From Streptomyces rugosispiralis (GTDB lineage: Bacteria > Actinomycetota > Actinomycetes > Streptomycetales > Streptomycetaceae), in assembly GCF_024505145.1 (NCBI RefSeq), contig NZ_JANIAA010000007.1:124001-188000 (forward strand): a stretch of 64,000 bases of DNA. Direction: 5' to 3'. The notes below the pieces were generated by a model. The model was not told where the DNA came from, ran no database searches, and was given only the letters and a program-made list of their open reading frames with translations. Below, in pieces: positions 32,898 to 44,110 of the stretch; the stretch's first letter is position 1; every line of letters starts with the position of its first letter. A program made the translations under genes and the position numbers.

Positions 32898-34499
32898 TCA
32901 GACCAGATTGACCGAGCGGGCCGAGCCGGCGCCGATCTCCTCGGCGATCTCGGTGAGCACGGGCTGCGGAATGGTGTCGTCCACCGTGAGCGCCACCAGC
33001 GCGGCACCGCCCGCCGTGGCCCGGGAGACCTGCATCCCCGCGATGTTGATCCCGGCCTCGCCCAGGATGCGGCCGAGCGTGCCGACCACACCCGGGCGGT
33101 CGGTGTAGCGGAGGAAGGCCATGTGATCGGCGAGCGCCAGATCCACGTCGTACTCCCCCACCGCGACGATCTTCTGCTGGTGCTTGGGGCCGGCCAGCGT
33201 GCCGGAGATCGAGACCTCCTCGCCGTCCGACAGGGTGCCGCGCACGGTCACCACATTGCGGTGCTCGCTCGACTCCGAGCTGGTGGTCAGCCGCACCTCG
33301 ACGCCGCGCTCCTGCGCGAACAGCGGTGCGTTCACATACGAGACGGTCTCGTCGACGATGTCCTCGAAGACGCCCTTGAGCGCCGACAGCTCCAGCACCT
33401 TGACGTCGTGCTGGGTGATCTCGCCGTACACCTCGACATCGAGGCGGACCGCGACCTCGCCCGCCAGCGCGGTGAAGATCCGCCCCAGCTTCTCGGCCAG
33501 CGGCAGCCCGGGCCGTACGTCCTCGGCGATGACCCCGCCCTGCACGTTCACCGCGTCCGGGACCAGCTCGCCGGCCAGCGCCAGCCGCACCGAGCGGGCG
33601 ACCGCGATGCCCGCCTTCTCCTGGGCCTCACCGGTGGAGGCGCCCAGATGCGGGGTGACCACCACATTGTCGAACTCGAACAGCGGGGACTCGGTGCACG
33701 GCTCCTGGGAGAAGACGTCAAGACCGGCCCCGGCCACCCGGCCCTCCTTGAGGGCGGCGGCCAGCGCCACCTCGTCCACGATCCCGCCGCGTGCGGCGTT
33801 CACGATCCGGACCTCGGGCTTGACCTTGTGCAGCGCCTCGTCGCCGATCAGACCGGCGGTCTCGGGGGTCTTGGGGAGGTGGACCGTGATGAAGTCGGAG
33901 ACCTCGAGCAGCTCGTCCAGCGAGAGCAGCTTCACACCCATCTGCGCGGCCCGCGCGGGCTGCACATACGGGTCGTACGCGACGACCTTCATGCCGAAGG
34001 CGGACATCCGCTGGGCCACCAGGACGCCGATGCGGCCGAGACCGACCACGCCGAGGGTCTTCTCGCTCAGCTCCACACCGGTGTACTTGCTGCGCTTCCA
34101 CTCGCCGTTCTTCAGCGCGGCATTGGCCTGCGGGATGTTCCGGGCCGTGGCCACCAGCAGACCGCAGGCGAGCTCGGCGGCGGTGACGATGTTGGACGTC
34201 GGCGCGTTGACGACCATGACGCCCGCCTTGGTGGCGGACGAGACATCCACATTGTCCAGGCCGACGCCCGCGCGGGCGACCACCTTCAGCTTCTTCGCGG
34301 CGGCGATGGCCTCGGCGTCGACCTTGGTGGCGCTGCGGACGAGGATCGCGTCCACATCGGCGATGGCGGGAAGGAGCTCGGCTCGGTCCGCCCCGTTGCA
34401 GTTCCGGATCTCGAAGTCCGGGCCCAGGGCGTCGACCGTCGCCGGAGAGAGCTCTTCGGCGATGAGTACGACGGGCTTACCAGTGGAAGCAGTGCTCAC
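32898..34499 (-). CDS. serA: D-3-phosphoglycerate dehydrogenase
   Basis: This NAD-dependent enzyme starts serine synthesis by oxidising 3-phosphoglycerate. The start is GTG 34499 (MSTASTGKPVVLIAEELS), giving 533 residues, the long form with an intervening domain. A GTG six codons upstream is the alternative. VARAGVGLDNVD, the NAD loop VVGLGRIGVLVAQRM, NAARGGIVDE and the catalytic His segment TPHLGAST are intact. The intervening substrate-binding domain (about 320-450) precedes a C-terminal ACT domain, LRYTDRPGVVGTLGRILGEAGINIAGMQVSR, that normally senses L-serine. It is separated from ilvC by a strong terminator and therefore has its own promoter; TACACT at 34615-34620 (minus) could be the -10. 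Confidence 0.96.
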   Translation of the reverse strand: MSTASTGKPVVLIAEELSPATVDALGPDFEIRNCNGADRAELLPAIADVDAILVRSATKVDAEAIAAAKKLKVVARAGVGLDNVDVSSATKAGVMVVNAPTSNIVTAAELACGLLVATARNIPQANAALKNGEWKRSKYTGVELSEKTLGVVGLGRIGVLVAQRMSAFGMKVVAYDPYVQPARAAQMGVKLLSLDELLEVSDFITVHLPKTPETAGLIGDEALHKVKPEVRIVNAARGGIVDEVALAAALKEGRVAGAGLDVFSQEPCTESPLFEFDNVVVTPHLGASTGEAQEKAGIAVARSVRLALAGELVPDAVNVQGGVIAEDVRPGLPLAEKLGRIFTALAGEVAVRLDVEVYGEITQHDVKVLELSALKGVFEDIVDETVSYVNAPLFAQERGVEVRLTTSSESSEHRNVVTVRGTLSDGEEVSISGTLAGPKHQQKIVAVGEYDVDLALADHMAFLRYTDRPGVVGTLGRILGEAGINIAGMQVSRATAGGAALVALTVDDTIPQPVLTEIAEEIGAGSARSVNLV

Positions 34500-34702
34500 G
34501 TGGTCTTCAGTCCTCACTAGTCCTCAGCGGACGGCCGTCCCGACGGCCGCTGGCGGTGAAGGGGTCAGCCGCGTGGGAGACGCACGACGCTGTGAGCCTG
34601 ACGCGCTTGCTGCTGATGAGTGTAGTGGCGGTCGGGCCTTCGTCATGTGCCGTTGCGGCAGGATCACCCGCACGTGGTGGTGCACGATGGACAAAGCGCG
34701 AA

Positions 34703-34743
34703 CCGGGTGTGACGGGGGTCCGTCGGACTCCCGTCACACCCGG
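34703..34743 (-). terminator. ilvBNC operon terminator
   Basis: CCGGGTGTGACGGGGGTCC-GTC-GGACTCCCGTCACACCCGG, a 19-bp stem with one wobble, begins 29 bp after the ilvC stop. Confidence 0.85.
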
Positions 34744-34771
34744 GGCACGGCCTCCGCGCCACCAGGCGCGG

Positions 34772-35782
<1,011 letters not shown>

Positions 35783-35907
35783 CTAGCGTGTGGGTTGTGC
35801 TTCCCACCGTATGACGGGCGGGCGGGTGAAGGTTTCGGGGTCTCGCCATACGGTCCGGCGCGCGGGTGGCGCCGGACCATGGTCCCGCTGGTCGGGCGGG
35901 GCCGGGA

Positions 35908-36432
35908 TCAGGCGGACCGGTCGAGCGCGCGTAGGCTCCGGTCGGTGATGGAGCGGGCGCCGCGCCCTATGGCGATGGTGCCGGACTGGACCAGCTCCTT
36001 GATGCCGTACGGTTCCAGCATCTTGAGCATGGCCTCGAGCTTGTCGCTGCTGCCGGTGGCCTCGATGGTCACGGCCTCCGGGGAGACGTCCACGGTCTTG
36101 GCGCGGAACAGCTGGACGATCTCGACGATCTGGGAGCGGGTCTCGTTGTCGGCGCGGACCTTGACCAGGACCAGCTCCCGCTGGATCGCCTGGCCGTCCT
36201 CCAGCTCGACGATCTTCAACACGTTGACCAGCTTGTTGAGCTGCTTGGTGACCTGCTCCAGCGGCAGCTCCTCGACATTGACCACGATGGTGATCCGGGA
36301 GATGTCGGGGTGCTCGGTGACGCCGACGGCCAGCGAGTCGATGTTGAAGCCGCGGCGGGAGAACAGGGCGGCGATCCGGGCCAGGATGCCGGGGGTGTTC
36401 TCCACCAGGACGGAGAGGGTGTGCTTGGACAT
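35908..36432 (-). CDS. ilvN: Acetolactate synthase small (regulatory) subunit
   Basis: This 174-residue regulatory subunit confers valine feedback inhibition on acetolactate synthase. The N-terminal ACT domain is HTLSVLVENTPGILARIAALFSRRGFNIDSLAVG. The second domain contains LVLVKVRADNETRSQIVEIVQLFRAKTVDVSPEAVTIE. It starts 33 bp after the ilvB stop, so the two subunits are co-translated from one message. Length and composition match actinobacterial IlvN. The linked leader peptide and attenuator upstream of ilvB govern it too. Confidence 0.96.
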   Translation of the reverse strand: MSKHTLSVLVENTPGILARIAALFSRRGFNIDSLAVGVTEHPDISRITIVVNVEELPLEQVTKQLNKLVNVLKIVELEDGQAIQRELVLVKVRADNETRSQIVEIVQLFRAKTVDVSPEAVTIEATGSSDKLEAMLKMLEPYGIKELVQSGTIAIGRGARSITDRSLRALDRSA

Positions 36433-36465
36433 GGGCTCGGTCTCTTCTCTCTCTCGGTCCTGGCC

Positions 36466-38322
36466 TCAGTCGTCTTCGCCGTCGCCGAAGTCCGGGCGGG
36501 TGTCGCGCGCCGCCAGGATCTCGTCGTTGGAGGTGCCGGCCGCGACCATCGGCCAGACCATGGCGTCCTCATGGACGATGAAGTCCACGACCACCGGGCG
36601 GTCGTTGATCGAGTTGGCCTTCTCGATCACGGCGTCGAGGTCGGCCGGGTCCTCGCAGCGCAGCCCGACGCAGCCCATGGCCTCGGAGAGCTTCACGAAG
36701 TCGGGGACGCGGGTGCCCAGGTTCGCTTGCGCGGGGGCGTCGGGGCCGGAGTGCAGGACCGTGTTGGAGTAGCGCTGGTTGTAGAAGAGGGTCTGCCACT
36801 GGCGGACCATGCCCAGCGCGCCGTTGTTGATGATCGCGACCTTGATCGGGATGTTGTTCAGCGCGCAGGTGACCAGCTCCTGGTTGGTCATCTGGAAGCA
36901 GCCGTCACCGTCGATCGCCCAGACCGTACGGCCCTCGGCGCCGGCCTTGGCCCCCATGGCGGCCGGGACGGCGTAGCCCATGGTGCCGGCGCCGCCCGAG
37001 TTCAGCCAGGTGGCGGGGGTCTCGTAGTCGATGAAGTGGGCCGCCCACATCTGGTGCTGGCCCACGCCCGCGGCGAAGATCGTGTCCTCCGGGGCCAGCT
37101 GCCCGATCCGCTGGATGACCTGCTGCGGGGAGAGGCTGCCGTCGGTGGGCTGGTCGTAGCCGAGCGGGTAGGTCTCCCGCCACCGGTTCAGGTCCTCCCA
37201 CCAGCCGGTGTAGTCACCGGTGCGGCCCGCGTCGTGCTCGGCCTGGACGGCGACGACCAGGTCCGCGATGACCTCGCGGGCGTCCCCGACGATGGGCACG
37301 TCGGCGACGCGGTTCTTACCGATCTCGGCCGGGTCGATGTCCGCGTGGACGATCTTGGCGTAGGGGGCAAAGGAGTCCAGCTTGCCGGTGACGCGGTCGT
37401 CGAAGCGGGCGCCGAGCGCCACGATCAGGTCGGCCTTCTGCAGGGCGGTCACGGCGGCGACGGTGCCGTGCATACCCGGCATGCCCAGATGGAGGTGGTG
37501 GCTGTCGGGGAAGGCGCCGAGCGCCATCAGGGTGGTGGTGACCGGCGCGCCGGTCAGCTCGGCCAGCACCTTCAGCTCGGCGGTGGCCTGGGCCTTGATC
37601 ACGCCGCCGCCGACGTACAGCACCGGGCGCTCGGCCTGGGTGATCAGGCGGGCGGCCTCGCGGATCTGCTTGGCGTGCGGCTTGGTGACCGGGCGGTAGC
37701 CGGGCAGATCGATCTGCGGCGGCCAGGAGAAGGTGGTCTGCGCCTGGAGCACGTCCTTGGGGATGTCGACCAGCACCGGGCCGGGGCGGCCGGTGGAGGC
37801 GATGTGGAACGCCTCGGCGATCGTGCGGGGGATGTCCTCGGCCTTGGTGACCAGGAAGTTGTGCTTGGTGATCGGCATGGTGATGCCGCAGATGTCCGCC
37901 TCCTGGAAGGCGTCCGTGCCGATGGCCTTGGAGGCCACCTGGCCGGTGATCGCGACGATCGGGACCGAGTCCATATGGGCGTCGCCGATGGGGGTGACCA
38001 GGTTGGTGGCGCCGGGGCCCGAGGTCGCCATGCAGACGCCGACCTTGCCGGTGGCCTGGGCGTAGCCGGTGGCGGCGTGGCCCGCGCCCTGCTCATGGCG
38101 GACGAGTACATGCCGGACCTTCGAGGAGTCCATCATCGGGTCGTAGGCGGGGAGGATCGTGCCGCCGGGGATGCCGAAGACGGTGTCGGCACCCACTTCC
38201 TCGAGGGAGCGGATGAGGGACTGCGCGCCCGTGACGTGCTCGACGGGGGCGGACTGCGGTCCGCCGCTACGGGGCCGAGGCTGGGGGTGATGGGACCCGG
38301 AGGCCTGCTCGGTCATCGGCAT
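36466..38322 (-). CDS. ilvB: Acetolactate synthase large (catalytic) subunit
   Basis: This ThDP- and FAD-dependent enzyme condenses pyruvate to acetolactate (Val/Leu) or with 2-ketobutyrate to acetohydroxybutyrate (Ile). ATG 38322 ([10 protein letters not shown]) after GAGAAGAG gives 618 residues; the ATG two codons later is equally placed. The catalytic Glu is in [18 protein letters not shown]-domain motif [11 protein letters not shown] and the ThDP motif [12 protein letters not shown]...NN are intact. Further upstream in-frame codons fall in the attenuator region and are not used. The operon is ilvB-ilvN-ilvC. Expression should respond to branched-chain amino acids through the leader at 38469-38510. 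Confidence 0.97.
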   Translation of the reverse strand: MPMTEQASGSHHPQPRPRSGGPQSAPVEHVTGAQSLIRSLEEVGADTVFGIPGGTILPAYDPMMDSSKVRHVLVRHEQGAGHAATGYAQATGKVGVCMATSGPGATNLVTPIGDAHMDSVPIVAITGQVASKAIGTDAFQEADICGITMPITKHNFLVTKAEDIPRTIAEAFHIASTGRPGPVLVDIPKDVLQAQTTFSWPPQIDLPGYRPVTKPHAKQIREAARLITQAERPVLYVGGGVIKAQATAELKVLAELTGAPVTTTLMALGAFPDSHHLHLGMPGMHGTVAAVTALQKADLIVALGARFDDRVTGKLDSFAPYAKIVHADIDPAEIGKNRVADVPIVGDAREVIADLVVAVQAEHDAGRTGDYTGWWEDLNRWRETYPLGYDQPTDGSLSPQQVIQRIGQLAPEDTIFAAGVGQHQMWAAHFIDYETPATWLNSGGAGTMGYAVPAAMGAKAGAEGRTVWAIDGDGCFQMTNQELVTCALNNIPIKVAIINNGALGMVRQWQTLFYNQRYSNTVLHSGPDAPAQANLGTRVPDFVKLSEAMGCVGLRCEDPADLDAVIEKANSINDRPVVVDFIVHEDAMVWPMVAAGTSNDEILAARDTRPDFGDGEDD

Positions 38323-38371
38323 TCTCTTCTCGAAGATGAGGTTTGGTGCGGGAGGGAGGGGGCGGGGCGGT

Positions 38372-38390
38372 GCACCGGCCCTGCCGGTGC
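38372..38390 (-). promoter_or_regulatory. Second hairpin in the ilvB leader
   Basis: GCACCGGC-CCT-GCCGGTGC (8-bp stem) lies just downstream of the attenuator T-run and about 50 nt before the ilvB start. It could shape access to the ilvB ribosome site, or be an mRNA-stabilising structure. Confidence 0.45.
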
Positions 38391-38393
38391 AAC

Positions 38394-38427
38394 AAAAAAC
38401 CCCTCGTGCCGTAAGGCAAGCGAGGGG
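38394..38427 (-). terminator. ilvB attenuator terminator
   Basis: Minus strand: CCCCTCG-CT-TGCC-TTAC-GGCA-CGAGGGG followed by TTTTTT. The stem of two helices (7 and 4 bp) with a genuine six-T run stands between the leader peptide and ilvB, the textbook position of an attenuator. Confidence 0.9.
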
Positions 38428-38468
38428 AGCGCGCCGGTGAGGGTCCGCAGGGCTTCGATGAGCCCTGC

Positions 38469-38510
38469 TCAGCCGACGCGCTGTCCAAGTACGAGAATTC
38501 GGGTGCGCAT
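38469..38510 (-). CDS. ilvB leader peptide
   Basis: A 13-residue frame, [13 protein letters not shown], contains the run Ile-Leu-Val-Leu, one of each regulated amino acid. It is followed 41 bp later by the T-tailed attenuator hairpin. GGAGGGTCGGAGCC precedes the ATG. A perfect TTGACA (38547-38542, minus) lies 18 bp from GAGGGT, whose position would put the transcription start at or near the ATG. Leader-peptide attenuation of ilvB is established for actinobacteria. Scarcity of any branched-chain aminoacyl-tRNA stalls the ribosome and favours read-through. The promoter overlaps the stop codon of the upstream gene. Confidence 0.88.
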   Translation of the reverse strand: MRTRILVLGQRVG

Positions 38511-38543
38511 GGCTCCGACCCTCCCCCCGGCGCACATCGGGTG

Positions 38544-41500
38544 TCAAGTGGGTGGGACGGGCGTCTCAGTATTTGAGCGGGTCGGCGGGTGGGTGTGCGG
38601 CTCCGTACGGCGCGGGCCGTGGGAGCCGCCGTGCCCGACATGACCGCCGTGCCGGATCGGCAGGGCGCCGCCGACCAGCAGCGGGGGCTCCGGGCGCGGC
38701 ACCGGATAGCCGCCGCGCAGCAGCGCCCGGCGCAGCCGGTGCTCGTCCAGCGGCCCGCTGAAGGCCGCCCCTTGGGCGTGGGTGCATCCCATACCGCGCA
38801 GGGTGACAATCTGCTCGGGCAACTCCACCCCCTCTGCGATGGACTGCATTCCGAGATCGCCGGCGATCCTCAGCAGCCCCGCGGTGATCTTGTGCAGCCG
38901 TGAGGACTCGACCACTCCCTCGACCAGTCCTGGGTCCAGTTTCAGCACATCGATGGGAAGCCTGCGCAGCGCCCTGATCGCGGCATAGCCGCTGCCGAAG
39001 CCGTCGAGGGCGATCCGCACCCCCAGGCGGCGCAGCGCGCCGAGGCGGTGCTCGAGCTCGTCCAGCGGCACCCGTGGATCGCTGTCGGTCAGCTCCAGGA
39101 TCAGCGCGCCGGACGGCAGCCCATGGCGGGCCAGGAGGGTCTCCACGGCCTTGGGCGGCATCGACTTGTCCACCAGCCGGCTCGCGGGGAGCCGTACGCA
39201 GACCGGAACCGGATGGCCGTCGCGGCGCCGCTGGGCGGCCTGCTCCACGGCCGCCTCCAGCATCCAGCGGGACAGCTCGGCGGTGCGGGCGGTGTCCTCG
39301 CCGCTCCCCCGGCCGTTGTCGGCGACCCGGAGGAACTCGGCGGGGGTGAACAGGATGCCCTGGGCCGAGCGCCAGCGGGCCTGCGCCGCGACCGCGGTGA
39401 TCCGGCCACTGGTCAGCTCCACGACGGGCTGGTGCAGCAGCACGAACTCCCCGTCGTGCAGGGCGGCGCGCAGTCTGGTGGCGACCTCGGCGCGCCGCGC
39501 CACCTCGGCCTGCATCTGCGGTGCGTACAGCTCGACGCGGTTCTTGCCCGCGGCCTTGGCGCGGTACATCGCCAGGTCGGCGTTGCGCATCAGGGCGCCG
39601 GGGCTGGTGCCGGGCTCGGCGAAGGCGACGCCGATGCTGGCGGCCACCCGGACCTCGGTGCCGCTCTCGACCCGGTAGGGCTGGGAGAGCCGGAGCCGCA
39701 GCCGGTCGGCGATCTCCATGATGCGCTGCTCGCGGGTGGCCGCGTCCCCCTCGCCGTTGCCGACGATGAGGGCGGCGAACTCGTCGCCCCCGAGCCGGGC
39801 CGCGCAGTCGCCGGATCCGGACCGCACGGACTCCTGGAGCCGGCGGGCGGCCTGGACGAGCAGCTCGTCCCCGGCGTGGTGGCCGACGGTGTCGTTGACC
39901 GCCTTGAAGCCGTCGAGGTCGATGAAGAGCACGGCGGTGCCGGCGTCCGTACGGCGGCGGCCTGCGACGGCGTGCGCGACCCGCCGGGTGAACAGGGCGC
40001 GGTTGGGCAGATCGGTGAGCGGGTCGTGCTCGGCGTTGTGCTGGAGCTGGGCCTGGAGCCGGACCCGCTCGGTGACATCGCGGCTGTTGAAGATCAGCCC
40101 GCCGTGGTGGCGGTTGATCGTGGACTCCACGTTGAGCCAGTCGCCGGAGCCGGAGCGGAAGCGGCATTCGATGCGCGTGGTGGGCTCCTCGCCCGGTGAG
40201 GCGGCCAGGAACCGGCGGACCTCGTGGACCACCGAGCCGAGGTCCTCGGGGTGGATCAGGGAGGCCAGCTCGGAGCCCTCCAGCTCCTCCGCGTCACGGC
40301 CGTAGACCCCGGAGGCGGCCGGGCTGACATAGCGCAGGATCCCGGTGGGCGCGGCGATCATGATCACATCGCTGGAGCTCTGCACCAGGGAGCGGAAGTG
40401 GCTCTCCTTCTGGGCGAGTTCCTGGGTGAGCCTGATGTTGTCCATCAGCATGATCGCTTGTCGGACGACGAGCGCGAGCACGACCGCGCAGGCGGTGAAG
40501 AGCACCACCCCGTCGATCGGCCGGCCGTCCATCACGTTGAACAGGACCCCCAAGGTGCAGACGGCGGCGGCGAGATAGGGCGCGAGTGCGGCGAGCGAGC
40601 CCGCGATGGGGACGCTCTGCTGCGCGGGGCGGCGCGCCGGCGGCGGGTTCTGGGCGGCCTCGCGGCGGGCCACCCATGGTGCGTACGCCAGCAGCGCGGA
40701 ACCGGCGAACCACCCGGCGTCGAGTATCTGCCCGGAGCGGTAGTGCTCCCGCAGCAGCGGCGAGGTGAACAGCGCGTCGCACAGCACGGTGAGCGCGAAG
40801 GCGGCGATCGCGGTGTTGGTGGCGGAGCGGTTGCCCGAGGAGCGCCGGAAGTGGAGCACGATCACCATGCTGACCAGCACGATGTCCAGTAGCGGATAGG
40901 CGAGCGACAGGGCGCCGCGGGCCACGGAGGCGCCGTCCGCGCCGAACTCCCCGGTGTGGGCGAGCGCGAGGCTCCAGGAGAGCGTGATCAGCGATCCGGC
41001 GATCAGCCAGGCGTCCAGCCCCAGACAGATCCACCGGGCCCGGCTCGTGGGGCGCTTGGCGAGCACCAGCATCCCGACGATGGCGGGCGGGGCGAAGAGC
41101 AGGAAGCAGAAGTCGGCGGCCGAGGGGGTCGGCACGGGGCGGCCGAGCACCACCTCGTACCAGCCCCATACGGCGTTCCCCAGCCCGGCCATGGCCGAGG
41201 AGGCGGCGAACAGCAGCCAGGCGGGGCTCAGCCGACCGGCGTGCCGGCGGGCCTGCCACAGACAGGAGGCCGCGGCGGCGAACGCGGCGGCGCTCAGCCC
41301 GAAGTCACCCATGACGAGGGCCAGTTGGGACGATCCCCAGCCGACGATCGCCCCCGCCGCGTAACCGCCGCAGACCAGGGCGAGGACCACTTGCGGCAAC
41401 AGCCCGGCCCCGCCGCCGGAGACCGACGGCCGGGCGAGCACCGCTCCCGTGGCGCTCACTGGACTGCCATCCACTGCGTGGCGGACCACTGGCGCCTCGG

Positions 41501-41648
41501 GGCCCCGGGAAGCGGTATCCCCGCGGGCCTCGTCGAGTTGGAGCACCGCGCGGCTGCGCGGAAGTGTCGCGGTCGACGCCTGAGCTGCGTCGGGTTGTCG
41601 GTCCATCGGCCATACATCGCCCGTCGCCCCCCTCGAGTTCCGGTCCAT
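38544..41648 (-). CDS. Membrane PAS-GGDEF-EAL protein with degenerate EAL domain (probable diguanylate cyclase)
   Basis: This 1034-residue c-di-GMP signalling protein has about nine membrane helices (about 85-415). A PAS domain follows ([21 protein letters not shown] to about 545), then GGDEF with an intact [10 protein letters not shown] (GGDEF at 620-624), then an EAL domain. No RxxD inhibitory site precedes GGDEF. In the EAL domain the signature triplet is replaced: AVAAQARW occurs near residue 752. The DDFGTGYS motif reads DGFGSGYA and the ELTE Glu is Asp, so phosphodiesterase activity is probably lost. The likely output is c-di-GMP synthesis, or GTP/c-di-GMP sensing. The C-terminal tail is His/Pro/Gly-rich. 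The start (ATG 41648, alternative 41606) lacks a clear ribosome site. The gene lies upstream of, and adjoins, the ilvB leader. Confidence 0.9.
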   Translation of the reverse strand: MDRNSRGATGDVWPMDRQPDAAQASTATLPRSRAVLQLDEARGDTASRGPEAPVVRHAVDGSPVSATGAVLARPSVSGGGAGLLPQVVLALVCGGYAAGAIVGWGSSQLALVMGDFGLSAAAFAAAASCLWQARRHAGRLSPAWLLFAASSAMAGLGNAVWGWYEVVLGRPVPTPSAADFCFLLFAPPAIVGMLVLAKRPTSRARWICLGLDAWLIAGSLITLSWSLALAHTGEFGADGASVARGALSLAYPLLDIVLVSMVIVLHFRRSSGNRSATNTAIAAFALTVLCDALFTSPLLREHYRSGQILDAGWFAGSALLAYAPWVARREAAQNPPPARRPAQQSVPIAGSLAALAPYLAAAVCTLGVLFNVMDGRPIDGVVLFTACAVVLALVVRQAIMLMDNIRLTQELAQKESHFRSLVQSSSDVIMIAAPTGILRYVSPAASGVYGRDAEELEGSELASLIHPEDLGSVVHEVRRFLAASPGEEPTTRIECRFRSGSGDWLNVESTINRHHGGLIFNSRDVTERVRLQAQLQHNAEHDPLTDLPNRALFTRRVAHAVAGRRRTDAGTAVLFIDLDGFKAVNDTVGHHAGDELLVQAARRLQESVRSGSGDCAARLGGDEFAALIVGNGEGDAATREQRIMEIADRLRLRLSQPYRVESGTEVRVAASIGVAFAEPGTSPGALMRNADLAMYRAKAAGKNRVELYAPQMQAEVARRAEVATRLRAALHDGEFVLLHQPVVELTSGRITAVAAQARWRSAQGILFTPAEFLRVADNGRGSGEDTARTAELSRWMLEAAVEQAAQRRRDGHPVPVCVRLPASRLVDKSMPPKAVETLLARHGLPSGALILELTDSDPRVPLDELEHRLGALRRLGVRIALDGFGSGYAAIRALRRLPIDVLKLDPGLVEGVVESSRLHKITAGLLRIAGDLGMQSIAEGVELPEQIVTLRGMGCTHAQGAAFSGPLDEHRLRRALLRGGYPVPRPEPPLLVGGALPIRHGGHVGHGGSHGPRRTEPHTHPPTRSNTETPVPPT

Positions 41649-41805
41649 CGCTGACGCCGTCAGGTCAGTGGCGCAGCCCCCGCTCGGGACGATACACCAG
41701 ACTGGTCACTCAGGGACATAGGCCATCTACGGACCGTAACCGACTACGGCGTTGTATATACGGAGGGGAGTCAATCGGTGCCTGTATGTGGTGCCAGAGG
41801 CATGT

Positions 41806-42804
41806 CTACCCCGTCGTGGCGACGAGATGTGCCAGCGACTCGCCGCGCGCGTAACGAAGCAGCTGATCCCTCAACAGCCGCTTGGCGCGCGGGAGGAAGG
41901 CCGACGTGGGGCCGCCCACATGCGGGGAGATGAGCACCCCTGGAGCGTGCCACAGCGGATGCCCGGCGGGCAGTGGTTCGGGGTCGGTCACATCGAGCGC
42001 CGCCCGCAGCCGGCCCGACTCCAACTCCGTGAGCAGGGCCTTGGTGTCCACGACCCCACCACGGGATACGTTCACCAGCAGCGCCCCGTCCTTCATCCGG
42101 GACAGGAATTCCGCCCCCGCCAGACCCCGGGTGGCCTCGGTGAGCGGGGTCACCAGCACCACCACATCGGCTTCCGGAAGCAGTCGGGGCAATTCGTCGA
42201 TCGGATGCACCGGGCCGCGCTCGGTCGTGCGCGGGGAGCGCGCGACGCGCGCCACCCGCTCGCACTCGAAGGGCACGAGCCGATCCTCGATCGCGCTGCC
42301 GATGGCCCCGTAGCCCACGATCAGTACGGACTTGTCGGCGAGCGCGGGACGGAAGCCGGAGCGCCACTCCTCGGCGTCCTGGCCCCGGACGAAGTCGGGG
42401 ATACCGCGCAGCGAGGCCAGGATGAGGGTCAGGGCGAGCTCGGCGGTGCTCGCGTCGTGCACCCCGCGCGCGTTGTACAGCCGCACCCCGGGCGGGAGAT
42501 CGGCCAGCGCGGGCTTGATGTGGTCTATTCCGGCGGTCAGGGTCTGCACCACCCGCAGGTTGGCCATCGCGGGCAGCGGGCGGGTGCACACCTGCGGCGG
42601 CTTCATGTAGGGGACGCAGTAGAACGCGCAGCGCGCCGGGTCGGTGGGGAACTCCTCGCCGCCGTCCCAGTGGGCGTAGTCGAGGGTGTCGGGAAGGCCG
42701 TCGATCTCCTCGGGCGGGATGGGCAGCCACACCAGGTCGCGCGCTTCGGATGAACCGTGAGTCGAATCGTGGTGGCGGAACGTATCGCTGTGATCTGCAC
42801 TCAT
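41806..42804 (-). CDS. D-isomer-specific 2-hydroxyacid dehydrogenase family protein
   Basis: This 332-residue NAD(P)-dependent dehydrogenase probably acts on a D-2-hydroxy acid/2-keto acid pair. The cofactor loop is VLIVGYGAIGSAIEDRL near residues 160-176. The catalytic Arg is in VNVSRGGVVDTKALL, the Glu-type position lies in DVTDPEPLPAGHPLW and the His in LISPHVGGPTS. It is close in design to glyoxylate/hydroxypyruvate reductases and is unlike the SerA in this window, having no ACT domain. The substrate is not deducible. It is divergent from an aldo/keto reductase gene across 75 bp. Confidence 0.9.
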   Translation of the reverse strand: MSADHSDTFRHHDSTHGSSEARDLVWLPIPPEEIDGLPDTLDYAHWDGGEEFPTDPARCAFYCVPYMKPPQVCTRPLPAMANLRVVQTLTAGIDHIKPALADLPPGVRLYNARGVHDASTAELALTLILASLRGIPDFVRGQDAEEWRSGFRPALADKSVLIVGYGAIGSAIEDRLVPFECERVARVARSPRTTERGPVHPIDELPRLLPEADVVVLVTPLTEATRGLAGAEFLSRMKDGALLVNVSRGGVVDTKALLTELESGRLRAALDVTDPEPLPAGHPLWHAPGVLISPHVGGPTSAFLPRAKRLLRDQLLRYARGESLAHLVATTG

Positions 42805-42879
42805 GCCAGGAGGCTATGCGATCACCGGCCGTTGGCAGAGGTTAGTTTGGGGTCCGAGGAACGGGAGGGGTCAGGCCAG

Positions 42880-43878
42880 GTGGAGCGCAGGAGAATCGGA
42901 GCGGCGGCGCTCGAAGTGGGGGCCATCGGCCTTGGATGCATGCCGATGAACTGGGCGTACACCGCTTCACAGCGCAGTGGCGAGCACTCGGTGCGCACCG
43001 TGCACACCGCGCTCGACTCGGGGGCGAGCCTGCTCGACACCGCCGACATGTACGGCCCCTTCACCAATGAGCTGCTGGTGGGGCGGGTGCTCAAGGAGCG
43101 GCGGGCGGACGCCTTCGTGTCCACCAAATGCGGACTGCTGGTGGGCGACCAGCACATCGTGGCCAACGGGCGGCCCGGCTATGTGAAGCGGGCCTGCGAC
43201 GCCTCGCTGCGCCGGCTGCAGACCGATGTGATCGACCTCTACCAGCTGCACCGGGCCGACCCGGAGGTCCCCATAGAGGAGACCTGGGGCGCGATGGCGG
43301 AGCTGGTCGCGGCCGGGAAGGTACGGGCGCTCGGGCTGTGCGCCGTCGGGGCGCGGGCCGCGCGGAGGGCGGGCGCCGGGATGCACGACGCCACGGTGCG
43401 CCAGCTGGAGCGGGTCCAGCAGGTCTTTCCGGTCAGCTGTGTGCAGGCGGAGCTGTCGGTGTGGTCGCCCGACGCGCTGGAGGCGCTGGTGCCGTGGTGT
43501 GCCTCGCGCGGGGTGGGATTCCTGGCGGCGATGCCGCTGGGCAACGGCTTCCTCAGCGGGACGCTCACCCCGGGGCAGGGCTTCGAACCGGACGACATGC
43601 GGGCCCGGCATCCGCGGTTCACGGCGGAGATGATGGCCGCGAACCAGCCGATCGTGGCCGGTCTGCGACGGGTCGCCCAGCGACACGGGGACGGGGTGAC
43701 CCCGGCGCAGGTGGCCCTGGCCTGGCTGCTGGCGCAGGGGCCGCATGTGGTGCCGGTGCCGGGGACGAAGCGGGAGCGGTGGGCGGCGGAGAACTGCGCG
43801 GCGGCCGGTCTGCCGCTTTCCCCCGAGGACCTCGCGGAGATCGCGGGGCTGCCGCCGGCGCGGGGGTCGTGGGACTGA
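42880..43878 (+). CDS. Aldo/keto reductase
   Basis: This 332-residue NADPH-dependent (beta/alpha)8 reductase starts at GTG 42880 after CGGGAGGGG. A longer in-frame reading overlaps the divergent gene and has no ribosome site. The tetrad appears as D in LLDTADMYG (Asp and Tyr), K in STKCG and H in LYQLHRADP. PQVALAWLL-like AQVALAWLLAQGPHVVPVPGTKR and the end ENCAAAGLPLS are the cofactor side. It resembles the YhdN/AKR11-12 group with a Met-Pro-Met motif near the start. The physiological substrate is unknown. The last 30 nt of the gene and the adjacent spacer are tandemly duplicated. Confidence 0.92.
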   Translation: MERRRIGAAALEVGAIGLGCMPMNWAYTASQRSGEHSVRTVHTALDSGASLLDTADMYGPFTNELLVGRVLKERRADAFVSTKCGLLVGDQHIVANGRPGYVKRACDASLRRLQTDVIDLYQLHRADPEVPIEETWGAMAELVAAGKVRALGLCAVGARAARRAGAGMHDATVRQLERVQQVFPVSCVQAELSVWSPDALEALVPWCASRGVGFLAAMPLGNGFLSGTLTPGQGFEPDDMRARHPRFTAEMMAANQPIVAGLRRVAQRHGDGVTPAQVALAWLLAQGPHVVPVPGTKRERWAAENCAAAGLPLSPEDLAEIAGLPPARGSWD

Positions 43879-43938
43879 GCGGGGGGCGTCCGGCTGCCGC
43901 CGACGCGGGGCTCGTGGGGCTGAGTGGGGGGCGTCCGG
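43849..43938 (+). repeat. 45-nt tandem duplication of the aldo/keto reductase 3' end
   Basis: 43849-43893 (last codons, stop TGA and 15 nt) is repeated at 43894-43938 with about four mismatches, including a second TGA. The duplicated copy lies outside the gene. Confidence 0.9.
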
Positions 43939-44056
43939 CTGGGCGCGTAGAGCCCGGCCGTCCGGCGCGCACGGTCGCCCGGCGTGGGGCGCCGTGTGCG
44001 GTCGGCCCTGGTCCGGGCCCGATTCGGGGATGGGAACCCGGCGCGGGCCTGCGGTG

Positions 44057-44062
44057 TATAAG
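44057..44062 (+). promoter_or_regulatory. Possible -10 element of the sugar dehydrogenase gene
   Basis: TATAAG stands out in GC-rich sequence 49 bp before the GTG start. No clear -35 accompanies it. Confidence 0.35.
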
Positions 44063-44110
44063 AATCAGTGCCGTGCCGCGGCACACGTGCCCATGGAGAG
44101 GAACCCGACC

